Source of the DNA: Candidatus Binatia bacterium
Lineage (GTDB): Bacteria; Desulfobacterota; Binatia; UBA9968; JAJDTQ01
DNA length: 64,000 nt
Reading direction: 5' to 3'
NCBI GenBank assembly: GCA_951813575.1
Contig: OX638375.1
Coordinates: forward strand, 806,001-870,000
The position numbers and the translations under genes were made by a program. The notes under the pieces were generated by a model. The model had not been told where the DNA came from and did no database searches. It saw nothing but the letters and a program-made list of their open reading frames with translations. Shown piece after piece: positions 56,399-64,000 of this stretch (the first letter of the stretch is position 1; every line of letters starts with the position of its first letter).

Positions 56399-56505
56399 CC
56401 CGGCGTCACCCCGGGCCTTGACCCGGCGTCACCCCCGGCTTGACCTGACGTCACCCCGGGCTTGACCCGACGTCACCCCGGGCTTGACCCGGGGCCGGGA
56501 TGACA
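56382..56505. repeat. REP-like direct repeat array
   Basis: About five copies of a 22-23 base unit (CGTCACCCCGGGC, then CTTGACC or a variant) follow each other, ending in CTTGACCCGGGGCCGGGATGACACC. The first copy overlaps the MFS gene stop. The same motif family occurs at 11890-11960, and the unit is the widespread TGACCCCGGGGTGACG-type intergenic repeat. It may act as a transcription stop between convergent genes. Confidence 0.8.
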
Positions 56506-56541
56506 CCCGGAAGCCCGCAATGGCGGTCCGGAGTCCCGAGT

Positions 56542-57624
56542 CTACAGCAGCCGCTGCGGCAGATTGACGAAGGTGCTCATCTCGGTCGGCAGCGCAGTCG
56601 CGGGCGCCTGGCACACGTGGGCCGGAGTGATCTGGTCGATGCTGGTGACGCCCAGCAGGCCCATGGCGATGACGATCTCGTTCTCCAGGAGTTGCAGGGC
56701 GCGCACCAGGCCCTCGTAACCCCCGGCGCCCAGGGCCCATCCCTGGAGCTTGCCGATGGTGACGGCCTTGGCGCCCAGGGCCACCGCCTTGAGCACGTCG
56801 GTGCCTCTCAGGAACCCGCCGTCGATGATGATCTCGGCCTTGCCGCCCACGGCCTCCGCGACTTCCGGCAGCATGTCCATGGTGCCCTGCCCGTGGTCGA
56901 GCTGGCGGCCGCCGTGGTTGGAGATGTAGATGACGTCCACGCCGTGCTTGAGGGCGATGGTTGCGTCCTCGGCGGTGGCCACGCCCTTGAGGAGGAAGGG
57001 CATCCCGCCGATCTCCTTGATGGCGTCCATGGTCTCCCAAGTGAGCTTGGCCTGCCACAGCCGGTCCTGGTTGGCAGCCTCCCGCCGCTTGCTGGGGGGC
57101 AGCCAGCGGTTCATCAACTGCCGCTCCCGGTTGCTGTAGTGGGCGGAGTCCACGGTGAGGCACAGGGCCTTGTAGCCCGACTGCTTGACCCGTCCCAGGA
57201 TCTCCTCGACCCAGTCCAGGCCGCCGCGGATGTAGAGCTGGAAGATCTTGTCCGAGGGCGTGGCCGCCGCCGTCTCTTCGAGGGTGGGCTGGGTGACGGA
57301 GCTGACGAAGTTGACGGTGCCGAACTCGTTGGCGGCCTTGGCGGAGGCCACGGCGCCCTCCGGGGTGATCTGCTGAAGCGATCCGATGGGAGCCAGCATG
57401 ACGGGAATGCGCAGCTTGTGGCCGAGCACGGTGGTGGAGGTGTCCACCTCGGAGACGTCCACCAGCACCCGCGGACGAAGGGCCAGCGAGTCCAGGGCCA
57501 GCCGGTTGCGGCGCATGGTGGTCTCCGACTCGCTGCCGCCGCTCAGGTAGTCCCATACGGGCTGGGGCAGGTTGCGCCGCGCGTCTACGATGATCTCCTG
57601 GTTGCTGACGTATTGCTCACTCAT
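56542..57624 (-). CDS. FMN-dependent alpha-hydroxy acid dehydrogenase/oxidase
   Basis: A 360-residue TIM-barrel flavoprotein of the lactate/glycolate oxidase family. Visible segments are VWDYLSGGSESE at the start, PVMLAPIGSLQQI (FMN), YISNHGGRQLDHG with catalytic His/Arg, and IIDGGFLRGTDVLKAVALGAKAVTIGK binding FMN phosphate. It oxidises an alpha-hydroxy acid such as lactate, glycolate or mandelate. AAGGGAA precedes the ATG at 57624. It follows the ABC importer genes on the same strand and may be part of that catabolic unit. Confidence 0.92.
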   Translation of the reverse strand: MSEQYVSNQEIIVDARRNLPQPVWDYLSGGSESETTMRRNRLALDSLALRPRVLVDVSEVDTSTTVLGHKLRIPVMLAPIGSLQQITPEGAVASAKAANEFGTVNFVSSVTQPTLEETAAATPSDKIFQLYIRGGLDWVEEILGRVKQSGYKALCLTVDSAHYSNRERQLMNRWLPPSKRREAANQDRLWQAKLTWETMDAIKEIGGMPFLLKGVATAEDATIALKHGVDVIYISNHGGRQLDHGQGTMDMLPEVAEAVGGKAEIIIDGGFLRGTDVLKAVALGAKAVTIGKLQGWALGAGGYEGLVRALQLLENEIVIAMGLLGVTSIDQITPAHVCQAPATALPTEMSTFVNLPQRLL

Positions 57625-57744
57625 TGCGATTCCCTTCCGACGAACGGCGTAAAGGCGCGACGGTGGGAGTCCGCATCCGCGGCGGACTCCCACCCGTCTC
57701 GTCGATCAACTACCTCCGGCCCGCAGGGCCGGCCTGGCTGGAAA

Positions 57745-58749
57745 CTACTTGGCGCGCTTCGGCAGAAGCTTCGGCAGAAAGTCGTTGGTATAGACGTCCT
57801 CCACCGCGGTCTTCTTCGGAAGCTTCATGTGCGTGGTGATGAGATTGTTGGTGAACACCATGCGGTCCTTGGTCATGTGGCCGATGCCCGCCTTCATGGC
57901 ATGATCGGACAGCAGCGAGTCCACCGCGATGTCGAAGTGCTTCCGCGCCAGGTCCGGGCTGATGGCCGGGTTGTGCTTGATGAAGATGTCCACGGCCTCC
58001 TGCGGGTTCTCCACCGACCAGGCGATGCCCTTGTAGGTGGCCGCCAGGAAGCGTTTCACCAGGTCCGGCTTGTCCTTGAGGGTCTTCTCGTGCACGAGCA
58101 GGCCGTTGCCGTACGTGGCCATGCCGTGGTCGGCGTACAGCATGTACAGCGGCTTCTTGCCGACCTTCTTGGAGGCCGCGTCCACCGTCGGCTTCTCGGT
58201 GTAGAAAATCAGGATGGCGTCCACCCGTCCGGCCAGGAGGCTCGGCGTGGTGGCCGGCACCGTCATGTTGACCCAGGTGACCTTCTTGTTGTCGAACTTG
58301 TTGATGTTGGCGAAGGCCGGAAAGATGACCCGCGAGGCATTGGCCTCGGGCGAGCCGATCTTCTTCCCTTCGAGGTCGGACGGCTTGGTGATCTTGTTTC
58401 CCACCAGCGTGGCCACGGTCTCCAGGGTCTTGTCGTGGATCATGCCGACCATCTTGAGCTCGGCGCCCCGCGACTTGGCTGCGATCATGTTGCCCACGGA
58501 GGCGAAGCCGAAGTCGTCGGTGCCCGAGGCGATGCGCTTCACGGTGTCGCCGGAGCCGAAGCCCCGGGTCATCTGCACGTCGAAGCCCGCTTCCTTCCAG
58601 AACCCCTTGTCGATGCTGGCATAGAACATGGCGTGCTTGCCGTAGGGGATCCAGTCCAGCGCGAACTTGACCTTGTCCGCGGCCGATGCGCTGCCGACGG
58701 CGAACAGGTAGACCAGGAAAATCGCAAGCGCGATGGTAATGCGTTTCAT
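57745..58749 (-). CDS. ABC transporter substrate-binding protein, NMT1/THI5 (SsuA/TauA-like)
   Basis: A 334-residue periplasmic binding protein with a signal peptide (residues 1-23). The start VKFALDWIPYGKHAMFYASIDKGFWKEAGFDV is a typical NMT1 domain of importers for pyrimidine precursors, taurine or sulfonates. It is the last gene of a permease-ATPase-binding protein set (all minus strand). The ligand cannot be inferred. Confidence 0.92.
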   Translation of the reverse strand: MKRITIALAIFLVYLFAVGSASAADKVKFALDWIPYGKHAMFYASIDKGFWKEAGFDVQMTRGFGSGDTVKRIASGTDDFGFASVGNMIAAKSRGAELKMVGMIHDKTLETVATLVGNKITKPSDLEGKKIGSPEANASRVIFPAFANINKFDNKKVTWVNMTVPATTPSLLAGRVDAILIFYTEKPTVDAASKKVGKKPLYMLYADHGMATYGNGLLVHEKTLKDKPDLVKRFLAATYKGIAWSVENPQEAVDIFIKHNPAISPDLARKHFDIAVDSLLSDHAMKAGIGHMTKDRMVFTNNLITTHMKLPKKTAVEDVYTNDFLPKLLPKRAK

Positions 58750-58790
58750 TTCGTGTACCTCCCAGAGTTATAGTTTTGTTTACGACCTCA

Positions 58791-59564
58791 TCACAGATAT
58801 TGCAGCCCGATGGTCTTTCCCACCGCCCTCACACATTCGGTGAACTCCGCCGACAGCCGCATCTCCGGGGTCCGCGGCCGCGGCAGTCCGATGTCGATGA
58901 TGTCGGTGATCCGGCCCGGCCGGGGCGTCATCACCATGACCCGATCCGCCAGGAAGACCGCTTCCGGGATGCTGTGGGTGATCAGCAGGCTGGTCTTTTT
59001 CTTTTCGCTCCAGATGCGCTGGAGCTCCATGTTCATCTCGCCCCGGGTCATGGCGTCCAGGGCGCCGAAGGGCTCGTCCAGCAACAGCAGCGAGGGGTCG
59101 TGCACCAGCGCCCGGCTGATGGACGCGCGCTGCTGCATGCCGCCGGACAGCTCCCGCGGGTACTTGTCCTTGAACTCCGTGAGTCCGGTCAACTCCAGCA
59201 ACTCCAGGGCCTTGGGATAGTATTCCTCCTTGGAGAGGCCGAGGATCTCCACCGGCAACAGGACGTTGTCGATGACCGTGCGCCACTGAAACAGCACCGG
59301 GGTCTGGAACACGATGCCGGTGCTGGACTTGGGTCCGGTCACCCGCGCGCCGTTCACCAGCACCTCGCCCCGGGTCTTGTCGAGCAGCCCGGCGATGATC
59401 TTCATGATGGTGGTCTTGCCGCAGCCGCTGTGACCGACCAGCGATATGAACTCCTGCTCGTGGACCTCGAACGAGGCGTCCTCCAACGCGACGATGGGGG
59501 CATCCTTGGAAGGATACACCTTGGTGAGGTTTCGGACCTCGATGGCTTTCCCGGTTTCCGTCAT
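58791..59564 (-). CDS. ABC transporter ATP-binding protein, nitrate/sulfonate/taurine type
   Basis: A 257-residue ATPase. Walker A GHSGCGKTT, signature LSGGMQQR, Walker B LLLLDEPFGALD and H-loop ITHSIPEA are all complete. The start MTETGKAIEVRNLTKVY is typical of SsuB/TauB relatives. It sits between the permease and the binding protein and powers their import. Confidence 0.95.
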   Translation of the reverse strand: MTETGKAIEVRNLTKVYPSKDAPIVALEDASFEVHEQEFISLVGHSGCGKTTIMKIIAGLLDKTRGEVLVNGARVTGPKSSTGIVFQTPVLFQWRTVIDNVLLPVEILGLSKEEYYPKALELLELTGLTEFKDKYPRELSGGMQQRASISRALVHDPSLLLLDEPFGALDAMTRGEMNMELQRIWSEKKKTSLLITHSIPEAVFLADRVMVMTPRPGRITDIIDIGLPRPRTPEMRLSAEFTECVRAVGKTIGLQYL

Positions 59565-59628
59565 CGACTTCGTTCCAAACTCGATACGCCGTGATCCGGT
59601 TGGATGCTCCCCGTCCGCTTGGAGCCGG

Positions 59629-60414
59629 CTACATGCCGAAGCCCGTCATCTCCTGCTCATCGTCGCCGATGCTCCACGGGATCAGCCACATTTCCAGCAG
59701 CACCAGAACACCGTAAAGGACCAGGCCCAGGGCCGACAGCACGACGAGGGCCGCGAACATGAACGGCGTATTGACCTCGTAGTTGGCGACCATGACCAGG
59801 TACCCGAGGCCGGTGTTGCCGCCCACGAACTCGCCGATGATAGCGCCGATGACCGCCAGCGTGATGGCGATCTTGAGGCCGCCGAAGAAGTGCGGCAACG
59901 CGTTCGGGAGGCGGACCTTGGTGAAGACCTGCCAGTCCGAGGCCTGGAGCGACCTGACCAGGTCCAGCATCTCGGGCTGCACCATGCGCATGCCCTGGAC
60001 CGTGGTGACGATGATGGGGAACCACGAGACCAGGAACGCGATGAGCACCTTGGACATCTCGCCGTAACCCACCCAGATCAGCAGCAGCGGCGCGATGGCC
60101 ACCTTGGGAACGATCTGGGCCACGAGGATCAGCGGGTAGAGAAGGTTCTGAAGCAGCCGGGAGTAGACGATCATGATGGCCGAGATCACCCCCAGCACGA
60201 GCCCCATGAGGAACCCGTAGATGGTTTCTCGGAAGGTCACGAGGCAGTTCTGCATGAGGGGAAGGAACTTTTCGTAGATGGTCAGGGCCACCACCGACGG
60301 CGCGGGCAGCAGGAACTCGGAGACCGACAACAACCTCACCGACACCTCCCAAAGCAGCGTGAAGAGGATGAGACTGAAGGTTATGGTGCCGAGCTCCTTG
60401 AAACGTTCAACCAT
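59629..60414 (-). CDS. ABC transporter permease, nitrate/sulfonate/taurine type
   Basis: A 261-residue membrane protein with about six helices. The cytoplasmic EAA loop is seen in NALPHFFGGLKIAITLAVIGAIIGEFVGG. It is the permease of the importer encoded with 58791 and 57745, and the first gene of the set. An alternative start is possible within the first few residues. Confidence 0.93.
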   Translation of the reverse strand: MVERFKELGTITFSLILFTLLWEVSVRLLSVSEFLLPAPSVVALTIYEKFLPLMQNCLVTFRETIYGFLMGLVLGVISAIMIVYSRLLQNLLYPLILVAQIVPKVAIAPLLLIWVGYGEMSKVLIAFLVSWFPIIVTTVQGMRMVQPEMLDLVRSLQASDWQVFTKVRLPNALPHFFGGLKIAITLAVIGAIIGEFVGGNTGLGYLVMVANYEVNTPFMFAALVVLSALGLVLYGVLVLLEMWLIPWSIGDDEQEMTGFGM

Positions 60415-60644
60415 TCATTTTCCCCGCATGGCCGAAGGCTGAGGCCAATCGTTCAGCCCGCCTTCATACCACAAGTTCGGCCACAATGAACCCCAAACCG
60501 GGCGTTTTAGCGCTGGTCGCCGCCAGCGATACTGCTGCCAGCCCGACGCTACTACCCGTCGCATCAAATGATTTAGGTCAAGTCCGAGAAGTGCTGGATA
60601 ATTTGGTGGGGGAAGCATCGGCCGACGCGGTTGGGTTGAGGCCG

Positions 60645-60960
60645 TCAGGGGCCTGATAATTCCTGATCGAGGTCCTCTCTGACGGCGCGCATCTGGCGGC
60701 GCTCGAGATCAGAGACCTTGATGGCCCTCCAGCGCTCGGCAGCACGGATCATGGCGCCGAACATGAGCTTGAGAACGGGCTTTTCGCCGAAGGCGTTGGG
60801 AATGATCTTGAGCCGTCGGCGTTCCTCCACAAACAGCCGCTCGAGGAGGTTGGTGGTCCGGATCGCACGGCGATGGGTGATGGGCATTCGGAGGTGCGCG
60901 ATGCAGGCCTCGAAGTCATCCATGAAGCAGGCGGTGGCCGTGGGCAGTTCGGTCTGGTAG
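60645..60960 (-). mobile_element. IS256-type (mutator) transposase 3' fragment
   Basis: The minus frame encodes the C-terminal end of a mutator-type transposase: FEACIAHLRMPITHRRAIRTTNLLERLFVEERRR with the catalytic Glu region, then FGEKPVLKLMFGAMIRAAERWRAI. Its 5' part is cut at 60960, where the IS3-type element starts. The upstream gene-free space (60415-60644) may hold its end and further debris. Confidence 0.8.
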
Positions 60961-61029
60961 TGTGAGGTGGTCCCGGAAAATCGGACAGGTTGCTAAGGTG
61001 TATTCCACCGACTGAGGGAGGGATACGCA

Positions 61030-61311
61030 ATGAGCACACGACGACGGTTCAGCGGAGACTTCAAGGCGAAGGTGGCGCTGGAGGCGCTGCGCGGGGACAA
61101 GACGATCCAGGAGATCGCGGCGCGGCACAAGGTCCACCCGAACCAAGTGAGCACCTGGAAGCAGCGGGCGGTGGAGGGGATGAAGGAGGTGTTCACGAAC
61201 GGGGCGGAGCGGGCACGAGGGGACCACGAGGGGGAGATCCGGGACCTGCACGCGAAGATCGGGGAGCTGACGGTGGAGCGGGATTTTTTGGCCAAAGGGC
61301 TCAAGTGGTGA
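61030..61311 (+). CDS. IS3-family transposase OrfA (helix-turn-helix)
   Basis: A 93-residue DNA-binding protein: MSTRRRFSGDFKAKVALEALRG followed by the helix-turn-helix TIQEIAARHKVHPNQVSTWK, then a leucine-rich coiled coil (LHAKIGELTVERDFLA). It binds the element ends and forms the OrfAB transposase by frameshift. A run of T (TTTTTTG at about 61273-61279) fits a slippery site for -1 shifting into orfB. The TGA stop overlaps the GTG of orfB. Confidence 0.93.
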   Translation: MSTRRRFSGDFKAKVALEALRGDKTIQEIAARHKVHPNQVSTWKQRAVEGMKEVFTNGAERARGDHEGEIRDLHAKIGELTVERDFLAKGLKW

Positions 61312-62237
61312 ACCGGGAGGAGCGCCGGGGGATGATCGAGCCCGGCCATCCTAAGCTCAGCTTGAGCCGACAGTGCCGGCTACTTCGAGTGAGTCGATCC
61401 TCTGTGTACCACAGGCCCAAGGGCGAGAGCGCGGAGAATCTGGCGTTGATGCGCCGGATCGACAAGCTGTTCCTGGAGTACCCCTTCTACGGCAGCCGCC
61501 AGATGGCCCGCCATCTGTGGCGGGAAGGCGTCTTTGTGGGTCGTCACCGGGTGCGGCGTCTGATGCGCTTGATGGGGCTACAGGCCATCTACCAGGCGCC
61601 GCGGACCACCCGACCGCACCCCCAGCACCGGGTTTACCCCTATCGGCTCAAGGGATTGGCCATCGAGAGGCCCAATCACGTGTGGTGCGCGGACCTGACG
61701 TACATCCCCGTTCAGAAGGGCTTTCTGTACCTGGTGGCGGTCATGGACTGGGCCACCCGCCGGGTGCTCTCCTGGAGACTGTCGAACACCCTCGATGCCC
61801 GCTTCTGTGTCGAGGCCCTCTCAGAGGCTCTGGAACGCTACGGCCCTCCCGACATCTTCAACACCGACCAGGGCAGCCAGTTCACCAGCCTGGAGTTCAC
61901 CTCCGTGCTCAAGGACGCCGGCGTCGCCATCTCCATGGACGGCAGGGGCCGCTGCATGGACAACATCTTCATCGAGCGCCTGTGGCGCTCCCTCAAGTAT
62001 GAGGCCGTCTACCTGCACGAGATCTCTGACGGCTTCCAGGCCCAGCGGCTGATCTCTCGGTGGTTCGCCTTCTATGACCGGGCGCGCCCCCACTCCGCCT
62101 TGGGGGGCTCCACCCCGGCCGAGGTCTACGAAAAGGGAATGCTGACGCAGAGGCCGGCACAGCGCTGCAGCTCCCCTGCCTCTCTGCCGGCTCAACCGGA
62201 ACAGCAGGACGTGTTAAACAGGACCCTGGCGGCATGA
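61308..62237 (+). CDS. IS3-family transposase OrfB (DDE integrase)
   Basis: A 309-residue rve-type integrase. Three catalytic acidic residues are visible: the Asp of WCADLTYIP (about residue 125), the Asp of NTDQGSQF (about residue 185) and the Glu of NIFIERLWRSLKYE (about residue 220). The HTH-21-like start MIEPGHPKLSLSRQCRLLRVS is typical. It begins with GTG 61308 or is reached by a -1 frameshift from orfA. No disabling change is visible, so the element may be active. Confidence 0.94.
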   Translation: MNREERRGMIEPGHPKLSLSRQCRLLRVSRSSVYHRPKGESAENLALMRRIDKLFLEYPFYGSRQMARHLWREGVFVGRHRVRRLMRLMGLQAIYQAPRTTRPHPQHRVYPYRLKGLAIERPNHVWCADLTYIPVQKGFLYLVAVMDWATRRVLSWRLSNTLDARFCVEALSEALERYGPPDIFNTDQGSQFTSLEFTSVLKDAGVAISMDGRGRCMDNIFIERLWRSLKYEAVYLHEISDGFQAQRLISRWFAFYDRARPHSALGGSTPAEVYEKGMLTQRPAQRCSSPASLPAQPEQQDVLNRTLAA

Positions 62238-62302
62238 TCGATCATCCGGAATACACCTTAACTCCGCCGCCTTCCTGTCCATGAAACCAGGACCACCTCA
62301 CA

Positions 62303-62830
62303 GAATGACCTAGCGGATGCCGTTGACTGGGCTATTGCTGAGGGGTACGCGGACCCGGAGAAAATCGCTATCTACGGCTTCAGCTACGGCGGCTATGCGG
62401 CGCTCGTGGCTCTTACCCGGACACCCCAGAAGTTCGCGGCAGGCATCGGTGTGATGGGCCCATCCGACCTGGCCTTGCAGGTCAACCTCTTTCGGAGCAA
62501 ACGGGACCGGGCCTGGTGGATCCATTTCTTCGGCAATCCGGACGATCCCGACGAACACAGGGATCTCATGGAGCGCTCACCCATCACATACGCAGAACGC
62601 GTCGAACGGCCGTTGCTGATCGTCCAAGGCGCCAGGGATACGCGAGTCCCCAAGGGCTGTCGGACCGGTTCGTCGCCAAGCTCCGGGAGAAGGGGATACC
62701 GGTCGAGTATGTGGTGTTCCCCGATGAAGGGCATCGTATCGTCAAACCCCTGAACGCGCTGAAGTTCGCATACAAGCTGGAAGGGTTTCTCGCGAAGCAC
62801 CTCGGCGGGCGGGCCGAAAGGCCCGATTGA
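62303..62830 (+). pseudogene. truncated and frameshifted S9 prolyl oligopeptidase-like hydrolase
   Basis: The remaining part is the C-terminal catalytic domain of an S9-family peptidase. The nucleophile Ser is in YGFSYGGYAAL, the Asp in VQGARDTRVP and the His in FPDEGHRIV. The N-terminal part is missing because the IS3 element ends at 62302. At about 62652 a one-base loss shifts the frame: after RVPKG, LSDRFVAKLREKG continues in another frame. The gene is therefore dead. All three catalytic residues remain recognisable, so decay is recent. Confidence 0.9.
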
Positions 62831-62947
62831 CTACCCCTCTCTCACTCCTGACACATAGTCTCGTGCATCATTGGGCGCTTCCGATCGTTGCCAAGCAACG
62901 CTTTTGGCGCTACAGATGTGGTGTAACTTCGCTGAAAAGGACCACCC

Positions 62948-63163
62948 ATGCCGGACAACGTAACGATCTTCGGGCACGACCACTGAGACTACACCGCGAG
63001 TGCCCGGCGGGACTACTCGGACCGAAACATTCCCTTCGAATACATCAACGTGCTGGACGACGAGAACGGCCTCCGGCGCATGATGGCCCTCAACAACGGC
63101 AGCCGGGAGATCCCGGTCATCGTCGAGGACGGCAGGGTCACCGTCGGCTTCGGCGGAAGCTGA
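62948..63163 (+). CDS. glutaredoxin-like selenoprotein (Uxx-star type, in-frame TGA)
   Basis: A 71-residue thioredoxin-fold protein if the TGA at codon 13 (62984-62986) is read as selenocysteine. Before it the frame gives MPDNVTIFGHDH; after it, in the same frame, DYTASARRDYSDR, NIPFEYINVLDDENGLRRMM and PVIVEDGRVTVGFGGS. This is the layout of small glutaredoxin-like proteins of the Uxx-star group, where the redox Cys of VTIYG...C is replaced by Sec. AAAGGA lies six bases upstream of the ATG. A SECIS-like hairpin follows the TGA. A pseudogene is unlikely, as the TGA is the only break and falls exactly on the redox position. Substrate unknown. Confidence 0.88.
62997..63019 (+). promoter_or_regulatory. 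SECIS-like hairpin of the glutaredoxin-like selenoprotein
   Basis: CGAGT (62997-63001) pairs with ACTCG (63015-63019) and, past a small internal loop, CCC (63003-63005) pairs with GGG (63009-63011). The apical loop is GGC, starting 20 bases after the TGA, with G in first and second position as bacterial SECIS elements require. The fold was made by eye. Confidence 0.65.
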
Positions 63164-63278
63164 GTTGTGTAGCGGCCGCGGTCGCGGCCCGCCATCATTA
63201 CACGCGCCTCCTTTTCCGCCCACCCCGAGCAGAGCCATAATCTTGACCGGTAGACACGTTGGAAGGTAGCCTTGGCGC

Positions 63279-64000
63279 ATGAAGCTCCTGAGACTAGACG
63301 CTCAGCATTATCGTAGCCTGTTCGACGTGAGCCTTGAGTTCAGCGACCTCAATCTGTTCATTGGCGCCAATGCGGCAGGCAAGAGCACGGTGCTCGACGC
63401 GCTTCGTTTTCTCCACGAGGGGGTACAAGCGCGTGACTTCCGTACCCCGGTATTCTCCCGCGGCGGGATCATACATCTCGCCTGGAAGGGCCAGGAAGCA
63501 GAAAGAATACGGCTTTCGGTAAGGCTCGAAGACGCCGGGAAGACATGGGAGTGGACAGTCCGTCTAAGTAGAGTGGGGTATGAGTTTCATGTCGAGGAAC
63601 GCATCGAGGAACTGTATGCCAACTCTCCGCCAAGCCAGGTGCTGGATTCCAACAAGGGGGGTGGTTGGTGGTGGTCGGGCACGGAAAACAGACGGATCAC
63701 GTTGAAGCAGGCCCCAACGGCATGTGCCCTCACCGCCGCCGCCACGGACGCGTCCTTTCCGGCCCGTGACATTGCAGATTTCGTGAGCCGGTGGGGGTTC
63801 TTCGACCCCAATCCGTTCCTGCTTCGCCACGATTGGACCGGACTGGATGCGGGACGCTTCGACCCCTATGGTCGAAACCTGGCCGAGACGCTCTATACTC
63901 TCCAAGCCTCATCGCCAGATGTCGTGAAGCGTATCTGTTCGGCGACTCGGGCCATCGTCGGGCTCCCTTCGGAAATCGAACCGCGGGAGTCCGAAGGTCG
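63279..64000 (+). CDS. AAA family ATPase, RecF/SMC-like N-terminus (3' end beyond window)
   Basis: 240 codons are open to the window end. The start MKLLRLDAQHYRSLFDVSLEFSDLNLFIGANAAGKST carries Walker A at residues 28-37, typical of ABC-type ATPases such as RecF, OLD nucleases and defence ATPases. A GGAAGG lies upstream of the ATG. The Walker B and any nuclease part lie beyond 64000, so the exact type cannot be told. It follows a broken, IS-rich stretch, a common place for defence genes. Confidence 0.85.
   Translation, partial: MKLLRLDAQHYRSLFDVSLEFSDLNLFIGANAAGKSTVLDALRFLHEGVQARDFRTPVFSRGGIIHLAWKGQEAERIRLSVRLEDAGKTWEWTVRLSRVGYEFHVEERIEELYANSPPSQVLDSNKGGGWWWSGTENRRITLKQAPTACALTAAATDASFPARDIADFVSRWGFFDPNPFLLRHDWTGLDAGRFDPYGRNLAETLYTLQASSPDVVKRICSATRAIVGLPSEIEPRESEG

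Larger units (their letters stand above)
60961..62302. mobile_element. complete IS3-family insertion sequence (about 1342 bp)
   Basis: The element starts TGTGAGGTGGTCC and ends GGACCACCTCACA. These imperfect inverted ends continue with shared GGACAGG and TAAGGTGTATTCC blocks. It carries orfA and orfB in the IS3 arrangement. No target duplication is visible. The left flank is an IS256 fragment and the right flank a truncated peptidase, suggesting deletion or recombination at one edge. A diverged left-end copy lies at 49600-49782. Confidence 0.92.

Noticed and set aside
60415..60618. Small minus frame (ALLGLDLNHLMRRVV) as a gene
   Set aside because: It has no motif I recognise and no ribosome site; perhaps debris of a mobile element, but not supportable as a gene.

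Overview
This is a GC-rich (mostly about 65%) bacterial chromosome window with tightly packed, often overlapping operons. The gene content is heavy in small-molecule catabolism: hydantoinase, LLM oxidoreductase, amidohydrolases, enolase and PEP-mutase superfamily enzymes, bicupins and an NMT1-type ABC importer. It also has a complete glycine cleavage operon, a SAM-I riboswitch and two selenocysteine-type genes. This fits an uncultivated Deltaproteobacteria-like or Tectomicrobia-like environmental lineage. The lineage is an inference from gene content only; there is no rRNA or other marker gene to settle it.

Layout. 1-4.8 kb: hydantoinase A/B and an LLM flavin oxidoreductase. 5-12 kb: a DUF4143 ATPase, a small bolA remnant, a HAD phosphatase, an aspartate/malonate racemase-decarboxylase family gene, an M19-type dipeptidase, a secreted EF-hand protein, a VapBC-type pair with a palindromic operator, an amidohydrolase and BolA. 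11.9-12.7 kb: a 20-bp tandem repeat and a peroxiredoxin-like gene whose peroxidatic Cys codon is an in-frame TGA followed by a SECIS-like hairpin. 12.7-16.3 kb: catabolic enzymes. 16.4-21.1 kb: a SAM-I riboswitch and terminator controlling an operon of an E1-like activating enzyme, a threonine-synthase-like enzyme, a MoaD-type sulfur carrier, a CysM-like synthase and a zinc-ribbon membrane protein. I read this as protein-thiocarboxylate-dependent sulfur amino acid synthesis. 21.1-33 kb: tatA, folD-gcvT-gcvH-gcvP, alanine dehydrogenase, a DHH phosphoesterase, a cupin, two exported proteins of unknown function and RidA. 33-41 kb: a HEAT-like unknown protein, enoyl-CoA hydratase, aldehyde dehydrogenase, an ABC exporter, a VOC protein and a second DUF4143 ATPase.

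40.9-45.6 kb is a rearranged island. A 666-bp copy of the 3' half of threonine synthase is joined to a decayed integrase-type transposase, followed by a lower-GC stretch with two lipoprotein genes and a 46-residue ORF, then the intact threonine synthase. 45.6-60.4 kb holds an EutA-like reactivase, a bicupin, a PIN toxin with an RHH-winged-helix partner, an IS3 fragment, an alcohol dehydrogenase, a GNAT, a GlcG-like protein, a giant MscS channel, an MFS exporter, an FMN hydroxyacid oxidase and an ABC importer. 60.6-64 kb is mobile and broken DNA: an IS256-type fragment, a complete IS3-family element with no visible target duplication, and a truncated and frameshifted S9 peptidase. It is followed by a glutaredoxin-like selenoprotein gene of the Uxx-star type, with its Sec codon TGA in frame, and the start of an AAA ATPase cut by the window end.

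The most notable content is the pair of selenoprotein genes at 12161-12667 and 62948-63163. Both are invisible to ordinary ORF calling. Next is the riboswitch-controlled thiocarboxylate operon, in which the threonine-synthase paralogue may be a homocysteine synthase.
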